Below, piece after piece: positions 1 to 5,088 of a stretch of DNA of 8,554 bases. Below the pieces are notes generated by a model, which had not been told where the DNA came from, did no database searches, and saw only the letters and a program-made list of their open reading frames with translations. Source of the stretch: Thermoplasmata archaeon (lineage in GTDB: Archaea; Thermoplasmatota; Thermoplasmata; Thermoplasmatales; Thermoplasmataceae); assembly GCA_021797025.1 (NCBI GenBank), contig JAKAAK010000137.1, positions 1 through 8,554 of the forward strand. The letters are read 5' to 3'. Position numbers and translations under genes: made by a program. Numbering within the stretch: position 1 is the first letter of the stretch; every line of letters begins with the position of its first letter.

Positions 1-76
1 ATTTATTCTAACTCGATTAAGTATTCTTTTATCATGGTAAAATATCAGGTATGAAAAAGTATTAAATTCTTCTATG

Positions 77-84
77 TATTTTTA
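77..84 (+). promoter_or_regulatory. Probable TATA box for the ribonucleotide reductase gene
   Basis: TATTTTTA is centred about 24-25 bases before the ATG at 105, the same spacing as the TATA boxes of the other genes here, so the mRNA is probably leaderless. A GTGAT at 95-99 could instead act as a weak Shine-Dalgarno site, with ATTAAAT at 61-67 as the TATA box. The two readings cannot be separated from sequence alone. Confidence 0.45.
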
Positions 85-104
85 GTATACACTCGTGATG
101 CGAA

Positions 105-2417
105 ATGATAAATGTTTTAGATAAGGTTATAAAAAGAGACGGCTCCAGCGTTCCGTTCGATAAGAAAAAGATAGCAATGGCAATATTCAAGGCAATGCTT
201 TCTGTGAAAACTGGCTCCATGGGAGAGGCTAACAAGCTGGCCGATTACGTTACAAAAGACCTTGAAAAAACGGGCAAGGAACCCACCGTTGAGGTTATAC
301 AGGATACTGTCGAAAATGTGCTCATGACACATAAAATCAACGGAGTTTCATACATATCTGTTGCAAAAGCATACATACTTTACAGGGAAAAGAGAAATAC
401 TGTCAGGCAGGAGAAAGAATTTCTCGGTGTAAAGGATGATTTGAAACTGAGTGTAAATGCAGTCAAGGTGCTTGAAGCAAGATACCTCTTCAAGGATTCA
501 GAGGGAAAAATAATAGAAACCCCTAAACAGATGTTCCATAGAGTAGCAGTGCATCTGGGCATTATACAGGGACTTTATGATTATATAACATATAGAAAAA
601 CTGGGAAGGTTCCGGAAAAGGGAACAGTTTATACCGGCATAACAAAAACCCAGGATGAGGAGCTCAGAAGGGCGTTCAGCGAACTCAAGCAGGAGAAGAG
701 CCTGGATGGCACATATGAGGAATTCCTGGATTTTATTCAGACCAAAAAAACAATGGTAAACTACTGGATTGATAGATTTGAAACCATGATGACAAATCTT
801 GAATATGTGCCTAATTCGCCTACCCTGATGAATGCTGGCGGTCCACTGGGGCAGCTCAGTGCATGCTTTGTACTTCCCGTGGATGACAGCATAGATTCTA
901 TATTTGACACACTCAAGGCAACTGCGGAAATACACAAGTCCGGTGGAGGAACTGGGTTCTCGTTTACCAGGCTCCGTGCAAGCGATGATATAGTAGCATC
1001 TACCAAGGGCGTTGCATCAGGACCAGTATCATTCATGAGAATATTCGATGTTACAACCGATGTAATAAAGCAGGGTGGAAAGAGAAGGGGAGCCAATATG
1101 GGAATTCTCAACTATAACCATCCTAATATAATGGATTTTATAACTAGCAAGGATTCCGAGAACAAGATACTGAGCAACTTCAACATATCAGTTGGTGTAG
1201 ATGATGAATTTTTCGAGAAACTGGATAATGATGATAACATTGACCTGATAAATCCGAGGGATGGAAAGGTAATGAACAGAATAAAGGCATCAACCCTGTG
1301 GAACTCTATCGTCAATCATGCATGGACAACTGGTGATCCAGGAATGATATTTCTTGACGAAATCAATAAGAAGAATCCAGTAAAGAATATAGGATATATC
1401 GCATCAACTAACCCGTGTGGAGAGCAGCCGCTTTTGCCTTACGAATCATGTAATCTTGGTTCAATAAATCTGGCAAAGTTTGTCGAGAATGGGAAATTCA
1501 ACTATGACAGATACAGGGATACAATAGATGTTGCAACCAGATTCCTGGAAAACGTTGTTGATGCAAATAAATTCCCGGTTGAGTCCATAAAGAACATGAC
1601 AAGAAGAACAAGAAAAATAGGGCTCGGTATAATGGGATTCGCAGATGCACTCATAATGCTGGGCATACCGTATAACAGTAACGAGGCCCTGGAATTCGGA
1701 GAAAAGGTGATGAAAACACTTAATGATGAATCACACCTTGAATCCCAGAAACTTGCAGGGGAAAGAGGAGTGTTCCCGGGCTGGTATGGATCAGAATATG
1801 AAGAAAAAGGAATAAAGATGAGGAATTCCACAACAACAACAATAGCCCCGACGGGAACCATATCCATAATTGCTGGATGCTCTTCCTCAATAGAGCCACT
1901 GTTTGCACTGGCATTTGTGAGGCATGTGCTGAATGGACAGGAACTCCTTGAGGTAAACCCCCTGCTGGAAGATGCACTGAAATCCAGAAACCTGTTCTCG
2001 CAGGTGATCATGGAAAAGATAGCAGAAACCGGAAAGCTGGGAAATCTTGATCTGCCTGACGACATAAAAAAACTCTTCGTAACAGCCCAGGAAATCGATC
2101 CGGACTGGCACGTACTCATGCAGGCAACATTCCAGAAATACTGTGATTCAGGCGTTTCAAAAACCATAAACCTGCCATTCGAGGCAACACCAGATGATAT
2201 AGCAAAATCATACCGCCTTGCAAAGGAGCTTCACTGTAAGGGAATAACAGTATACAGGGACAGAAGCAAGAGCCAGCAGGTACTCTATGCAGGTACAGGT
2301 CAGAAGAAGAGTGATGAGGAAAAAAAAATTGACCTTACCATGAAAATGCCCGATAAACTCCTAAAATTAGGTGCCACGTTTGACCCTGCATGTCCGACTG
2401 GAAAATGTGACCTTTAA
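105..2417 (+). CDS. nrdJ: Adenosylcobalamin-dependent (class II) ribonucleoside-diphosphate reductase
   Basis: This 770-residue enzyme reduces ribonucleotides to deoxyribonucleotides in the cytoplasm, using a thiyl radical generated from adenosylcobalamin. Residues about 4-95 form an ATP-cone (VIKRDG...FDKKKI), the allosteric activity domain. The catalytic barrel follows. Cys254 (LSACFVLP) and Cys449 (ESCNLGS) are the likely disulfide pair, and N436-P-C438-G-E440 holds the radical cysteine with its Asn and Glu partners. The 11-residue gap between Cys438 and Cys449 is typical of class II rather than class I. PTGTIS at 582-587 is the substrate phosphate-binding motif. The protein ends CPTGKCDL, so Cys763 and Cys768 form the C-terminal redox shuttle. 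There is no intein, although archaeal reductases often carry one near these motifs. No class I small subunit or class III activase lies beside it. The ATG at 105 fits the TATA box spacing and the conserved ATP-cone start. Confidence 0.95.
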   Translation: MINVLDKVIKRDGSSVPFDKKKIAMAIFKAMLSVKTGSMGEANKLADYVTKDLEKTGKEPTVEVIQDTVENVLMTHKINGVSYISVAKAYILYREKRNTVRQEKEFLGVKDDLKLSVNAVKVLEARYLFKDSEGKIIETPKQMFHRVAVHLGIIQGLYDYITYRKTGKVPEKGTVYTGITKTQDEELRRAFSELKQEKSLDGTYEEFLDFIQTKKTMVNYWIDRFETMMTNLEYVPNSPTLMNAGGPLGQLSACFVLPVDDSIDSIFDTLKATAEIHKSGGGTGFSFTRLRASDDIVASTKGVASGPVSFMRIFDVTTDVIKQGGKRRGANMGILNYNHPNIMDFITSKDSENKILSNFNISVGVDDEFFEKLDNDDNIDLINPRDGKVMNRIKASTLWNSIVNHAWTTGDPGMIFLDEINKKNPVKNIGYIASTNPCGEQPLLPYESCNLGSINLAKFVENGKFNYDRYRDTIDVATRFLENVVDANKFPVESIKNMTRRTRKIGLGIMGFADALIMLGIPYNSNEALEFGEKVMKTLNDESHLESQKLAGERGVFPGWYGSEYEEKGIKMRNSTTTTIAPTGTISIIAGCSSSIEPLFALAFVRHVLNGQELLEVNPLLEDALKSRNLFSQVIMEKIAETGKLGNLDLPDDIKKLFVTAQEIDPDWHVLMQATFQKYCDSGVSKTINLPFEATPDDIAKSYRLAKELHCKGITVYRDRSKSQQVLYAGTGQKKSDEEKKIDLTMKMPDKLLKLGATFDPACPTGKCDL

Positions 2418-2437
2418 TTTTCTATTGAAAACACATA

Positions 2438-2447
2438 AAATATTTAT
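2438..2447 (+). promoter_or_regulatory. TATA box for the 91-residue small protein
   Basis: AAATATTTAT is centred about 26-27 bases before the ATG at 2470, as expected for a leaderless archaeal transcript. The spacer (2418-2469) is strongly AT-rich. This position is the main reason for choosing the start at 2470 over the longer reading frame from 2371. Confidence 0.6.
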
Positions 2448-2469
2448 TCTATATTATATTATAATATAT

Positions 2470-2745
2470 ATGACGCTTAAATCCCAGGAAAGGGGAGACC
2501 TTGAAAATTTTATTGATGAATTGAAGGATACTAGCAAGGAAGCATACAAACTATGGAATTTCAAAGATGAGAATGAATTTGTTGCCTTTTTAAAGGGTTA
2601 TATCTTCGGAAGTTTTACCATGGGAGTAATTGACAAAAACAAAACAATAAACAAAAATTTTATGCTGACGGAAGAGGATATAGATGAAATAACTAAAATA
2701 ATCGAAAGAAGGTCAGGGGAATTCATAGAAACATTAGAAAAATAA
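2470..2745 (+). CDS. Small acidic helical protein of unknown function
   Basis: I do not recognise this 91-residue protein. It is rich in Glu, Asp and Lys and looks almost wholly alpha-helical. There is an acidic N-terminal helix (about 8-30), a hydrophobic middle with aromatic residues (FVAFLKGYIFGSFTMG, about 37-52), and a charged C-terminal helix beginning LTEEDIDEITKIIE (about 67-80). There is no signal peptide, no cysteine and no metal or nucleotide motif. The middle segment contains a Lys and is too short and polar for a confident membrane span, so it more likely forms a helical core or dimer face. The reading frame is open back to 2371, but that extension overlaps the reductase gene and would add a stretch encoded by promoter sequence. 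The ATG at 2470 has a well-placed TATA box and no ribosome-binding site. It is probably transcribed alone; the spacer to etfB carries its own promoter. Confidence 0.7.
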   Translation: MTLKSQERGDLENFIDELKDTSKEAYKLWNFKDENEFVAFLKGYIFGSFTMGVIDKNKTINKNFMLTEEDIDEITKIIERRSGEFIETLEK

Positions 2746-2810
2746 GTCCCTTACTAATTACCAGAAAAGAATTTTTCATATTGTAGGAGTGTTATTTCCT
2801 TTATTGAAAA

Positions 2811-2820
2811 TATTAAATAT
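2811..2820 (+). promoter_or_regulatory. TATA box for the etfBA operon
   Basis: TATTAAATAT is centred 24-25 bases before the ATG at 2840, and no Shine-Dalgarno site precedes that ATG, so a leaderless mRNA is likely. The A-rich bases just before it (GAAAA, 2806-2810) fit a TFB-recognition element. They overlap the nine-base motif ATTGAAAAT at 2803-2811, which recurs before the acetyl-CoA synthetase gene. Confidence 0.7.
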
Positions 2821-2839
2821 GGTTTTAATATAAACTGCT

Positions 2840-3571
2840 ATGGATATAGCAGTCCTAGTTAAACAGACAGTAGATATGGATCAGATAAAGTTAAATGACA
2901 ACAATGAGCCGATACTGGATGATCTACCGTTAAAAATGGATATTTTGAGTAAAAACGCAGTTGAAGCCGCTGTGCAGTTAAAGGAAAAATACACAGGTAA
3001 GGTGACAGCTTTTATATTCGGAACGGAACGGTCAACATCTACCATGAAAGAGGCATATGCCATGGGTGTTGATGATGGTACAGTCATAAAAGGATATCAG
3101 AAATCCGATCCCACTGTTACTGCTTCTGTTCTGGCAGAAGAGCTGAAAAAATCTAAATTCGATATTATTATACTGGGTGACCAGTCCTCAGATTCCTACT
3201 CAGGACTCCTGGCTGGTATACTGTCATCTGAATTGGGATTGGATGTTGTAACCAATGCCATTAACATCGAAATAAAGGATAAAATAGCAAACGTTACAGT
3301 GGAATCAGAAAATGAAGATATCACCGTAGAAACTAAACTACCGGCAATAGTTTCTGTAGCTCAGGAAATAAATGAGGCAAGGCTTCCCAAGGTAATGCAG
3401 ATAATGGCAGCAGGAAAGAAACCTATTAACATAGTTGAGGGAAAACCCGATTACAGGGATGATTCCAGAATACTATCGGATAAGGCACCGGAAAGTCAGA
3501 GAAAGAAGATTATATATGAGGATGGAAAGGGAATAGATGAGGTTGCAAAAATCTTAAAGGTGGTCAAATGA
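2840..3571 (+). CDS. etfB: Electron transfer flavoprotein, beta subunit
   Basis: This 243-residue protein is the beta subunit of the cytoplasmic ETF heterodimer, which takes electrons from flavin dehydrogenases such as acyl-CoA dehydrogenases and passes them on. It starts with the family's MDIAVLVKQ strand and has a Rossmann-like alpha/beta core (AFIFG at 57-61; FDIIILGDQSSD at 107-118). The recognition-loop region EINEARLPKVMQIMAAGKKP (176-195) is well conserved and is the usual partner-docking loop. The nucleotide loop that in most EtfB proteins reads like D-x-D-x-x-Q-x-G is about four residues shorter here (DSYSG, 118-122), so binding of AMP or a second FAD is doubtful. The gene overlaps etfA by ATGA, giving coupled translation and matched subunit amounts. 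No fixC or fixX lies next to it. The family call is firm; the physiological partner is unknown. Confidence 0.93.
   Translation: MDIAVLVKQTVDMDQIKLNDNNEPILDDLPLKMDILSKNAVEAAVQLKEKYTGKVTAFIFGTERSTSTMKEAYAMGVDDGTVIKGYQKSDPTVTASVLAEELKKSKFDIIILGDQSSDSYSGLLAGILSSELGLDVVTNAINIEIKDKIANVTVESENEDITVETKLPAIVSVAQEINEARLPKVMQIMAAGKKPINIVEGKPDYRDDSRILSDKAPESQRKKIIYEDGKGIDEVAKILKVVK
3558..3565 (+). promoter_or_regulatory. Internal ribosome-binding site for etfA
   Basis: AGGTGGTC lies inside the 3' end of etfB; its GGTG core ends five bases before the etfA ATG at 3568. It resembles the archaeal Shine-Dalgarno consensus GGAGGTGATC. The promoter-proximal genes here are apparently leaderless and lack such a site, which fits etfA being the downstream gene of an operon. 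Confidence 0.6.
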
Positions 3572-4446
3572 AAGCATTGGTATTTTCAGACGAACCTAAA
3601 AACGCCAGAGAAATCATAACATATCTCCGTGGAAAGATGGATATAGATGTTATATCGACTGAAGATAAGGAATTGCCTGAATACGGGGCTCAGAAAGTAT
3701 ATTTCTACAAGGACGGATTTGTTGATAACCTCAGCAAATTCCTTGCAGATCACATAACAAAAAACAAATATGATTTTGTATTCATTTCTTCCACAAATAC
3801 CGGCAGGGAGCTGGCAGGCATACTATCATACAAACTGAAAATGAAATGCATGCCGGAAATATTCTCATTTGAGCATGGTGGTAAAACAGTAACAAAGAGA
3901 TTCTTCCACGGTGGTAAAACAGTTGTAGAGGAGGAAAGCGATTTTCAAATGTTTACTGTATCGGCTAGCATATGCGAGGCTGAAAAAACAGACAAGAGAT
4001 CAGAGATTGAAAATATAAACCTCGATAAAAGCAATTATAAAATAATCAATGTGAAAGGCAAGAACACAGCTGGAACAGATATAAGAAATGCCAAAGTTAT
4101 TGTTTCCATAGGAAGAGGCCTTGGTAGCGAGGAAAATATCAAAAAGATACAGCCATTGGTTGATGAACTCCACGCTGAAATAGCAGGTTCAAGACCGGTT
4201 TGCCTGGACTATAAATGGCTCAGTGAGGATAAACAGGTGGGGCTTTCCGGCAAAAAAGTAAGGCCAGATTTTTACATAGCATTGGGAATATCAGGGCAAA
4301 TACAGCATATAGCAGGAATACGTGGGTCTAAAACAATAATAGCAATAAACAAGGATAAGAGCGCACCCATATTTGAAGAGTGCGATTATGGTATTGTCGG
4401 GGATCTGTTTACTGTAGTGCCCGAGCTTGTTAAAAAACTAAAATAA
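3568..4446 (+). CDS. etfA: Electron transfer flavoprotein, alpha subunit
   Basis: This 292-residue protein is the FAD-binding partner of EtfB. The N-terminal domain (1 to about 130) has the usual alpha/beta fold, with SSTNTGRELAGILSYKL at 74-90 as its family motif. The C-terminal FAD domain starts near residue 175 with VIVSIGRGLGS (the flavin-contacting GRG at 182-184). It contains the ETF-alpha signature from FYIALGISGQIQHIAG (235-250) through to AIN (259-261), differing from the strict pattern only by Phe for Leu/Ile at its first position. The protein is slightly shorter than many bacterial homologues but complete. It overlaps etfB by four bases. A 14-base direct repeat inside the gene encodes HGGKTV twice, 11 residues apart (103-108 and 114-119). 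Without fixC or fixX the final electron acceptor, probably a quinone reductase encoded elsewhere, cannot be named. Confidence 0.94.
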   Translation: MKALVFSDEPKNAREIITYLRGKMDIDVISTEDKELPEYGAQKVYFYKDGFVDNLSKFLADHITKNKYDFVFISSTNTGRELAGILSYKLKMKCMPEIFSFEHGGKTVTKRFFHGGKTVVEEESDFQMFTVSASICEAEKTDKRSEIENINLDKSNYKIINVKGKNTAGTDIRNAKVIVSIGRGLGSEENIKKIQPLVDELHAEIAGSRPVCLDYKWLSEDKQVGLSGKKVRPDFYIALGISGQIQHIAGIRGSKTIIAINKDKSAPIFEECDYGIVGDLFTVVPELVKKLK

Positions 4447-4463
4447 TTTTATGTTATTGTTTT
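4447..4463 (+). terminator. Possible T-rich terminator after etfBA
   Basis: T runs (TTTT at 4447-4450 and 4460-4463) follow the etfA stop directly. Archaea often terminate on such U-tracts without a hairpin. The evidence is compositional only, in an already AT-rich spacer. Confidence 0.3.
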
Positions 4464-4546
4464 CCATGGAAGTACCATAAATTTTTATTGTAATTAAAAA
4501 TAATATCCGTCATAAAAGCAATGAAATTTTTGCATCTACATTATCC

Positions 4547-4579
4547 ATTTCATAGTTTAACGAGCTTCAAATATGAAAT
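4547..4579. repeat. Inverted repeat ATTTCATA / TATGAAAT
   Basis: Two perfect 8-base arms (4547-4554 and 4572-4579) are separated by 17 bases, about 90 bases before the DsrE-like gene's TATA box. The arm centres are 25 bases apart, so a dimeric regulator is possible, but an AT-rich spacer produces such repeats easily and no second copy was found in the window. Confidence 0.35.
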
Positions 4580-4636
4580 ACTATTATTCAGTGATTTAAT
4601 CATTAGAAAATGAACCGAACATTTCGATTTAACAAC

Positions 4637-4646
4637 ATTTAAATAA
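4637..4646 (+). promoter_or_regulatory. TATA box for the DsrE-like gene
   Basis: ATTTAAATAA is centred 25-26 bases before the ATG at 4667. The intervening bases contain no ribosome-binding site, so a leaderless mRNA is likely. Confidence 0.65.
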
Positions 4647-4666
4647 AGAATCAGTCTATATATATT

Positions 4667-4984
4667 ATGAAAATAATACTTACAGTAGACTCAGAGGAAA
4701 AAATAGCGATGTCAATTACTGCGGCAGAGCATCTTTCAGAAATGGAGGAAACTGAGCTCGTAGAAGTTGTGTATCTTAATGGTGGAATAGCTGCAGTTGT
4801 GGAAAGAAACAGAATTAAACCCATGCTTGAAAATAAAAAGGTGCAGGTTGTTGCCTGCGGTACTTCAATGATTGGCAGAAACATAGAAAAAGATGAACTT
4901 GCGCCTGGCGTAGTTTATGTACCTGCAAGTTTGAAAGAAATTATAAAAAGAAAACAGGAAGGTTATATGTATCTTGTGCTATAA
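4667..4984 (+). CDS. DsrE/DsrF-like family protein
   Basis: This 105-residue soluble protein has the DsrE/F-like alpha/beta fold. It opens with strand MKIILTV, a helix with several Glu residues, strand VEVVYLNGGI (32-41), then a strand ending in VVACGTSM (61-68). The C-terminal block runs GVVYVPASLKEIIKRKQEGY (81-100). That final pattern, with the Cys in ACGTSM, is typical of the small DsrE-like proteins annotated as uncharacterised (COG1416 type). In sulfur-oxidising bacteria related DsrE and TusD proteins carry persulfide sulfur on a conserved cysteine. Cys64 is the only cysteine here and would be the candidate, although its position in the fold need not equal the DsrE active-site cysteine. 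No tus, dsr, rhodanese or hdr gene is adjacent, so a sulfur role is unproved. It has its own promoter and is followed by a separate transcription unit. Confidence 0.8.
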   Translation: MKIILTVDSEEKIAMSITAAEHLSEMEETELVEVVYLNGGIAAVVERNRIKPMLENKKVQVVACGTSMIGRNIEKDELAPGVVYVPASLKEIIKRKQEGYMYLVL

Positions 4985-5012
4985 AAATCAATTTTTAATT
5001 TCTTATATACTG

Positions 5013-5049
5013 TGGAATTTTCAATCATTGTGATTTTCAATTAATTCCA
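5013..5049. repeat. Inverted repeat TGGAATT / AATTCCA enclosing two direct repeats
   Basis: Perfect 7-base arms (5013-5019 and 5043-5049) flank a 23-base spacer. The element includes two identical copies of ATTTTCAAT (5017-5025 and 5033-5041) spaced 16 bases apart. It ends about 11 bases before the acetyl-CoA synthetase TATA box, a plausible place for an activator or repressor. No function is established. Confidence 0.45.
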
Positions 5050-5060
5050 GCGAATAAAAA

Positions 5061-5068
5061 TTTAAATA
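5061..5068 (+). promoter_or_regulatory. TATA box for the acetyl-CoA synthetase gene
   Basis: TTTAAATA is centred 24-25 bases before the ATG at 5089, with an A-rich TFB-recognition-like stretch just before it (5056-5060). This supports ATG 5089 as the start and a leaderless transcript, not the in-frame TTG at 5074, which would lie only six bases after the TATA box. Confidence 0.7.
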
Positions 5069-5088
5069 ATATCTTGTTCTCAATTATT

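Larger units (their letters stand above)
4447..4666. other. 220-base intergenic spacer between etfA and the DsrE-like gene
   Basis: This is the longest stretch without an accepted gene. It holds T-rich tracts after etfA, a 10-base palindrome TTCCATGGAA (4462-4471), an 8-base inverted repeat (4547-4554 with 4572-4579), a 30-codon open frame at 4521-4613 of doubtful status, and the TATA box of the downstream gene. No RNA gene or protein remnant was recognised. Confidence 0.6.

Noticed and set aside
1..104. Cobalamin riboswitch before the B12-dependent reductase
   Set aside because: The upstream region is short and AT-rich with no B12-box-like conserved sequence, and the promoter spacing suggests almost no 5' leader.
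498..1111. Further minus-strand frames (498-935 and 761-1111) inside the reductase gene
   Set aside because: They overlap each other and the conserved gene, have no motif, and translate to low-quality composition.
1502..2167. Long open frame (221 codons) on the minus strand inside the reductase gene
   Set aside because: It lies wholly opposite a strongly conserved gene, its translation is Ser/Phe-rich with no recognisable motif, and no promoter was seen. It is a codon-bias shadow.
2371..2469. N-terminal extension of the 91-residue protein back to ATG 2371
   Set aside because: It would overlap the end of the reductase gene and translate the TATA region. ATG 2470 fits the leaderless promoter much better.
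4462..4471. Palindrome TTCCATGGAA after etfA
   Set aside because: A single 10-base palindrome with no second copy and no fixed relation to a promoter. It is too short to support an operator or a hairpin terminator.
5074..5088. TTG start five codons upstream for acetyl-CoA synthetase
   Set aside because: It lies only six bases after the TATA box, too close to be in the mRNA. ATG 5089 has the standard spacing.
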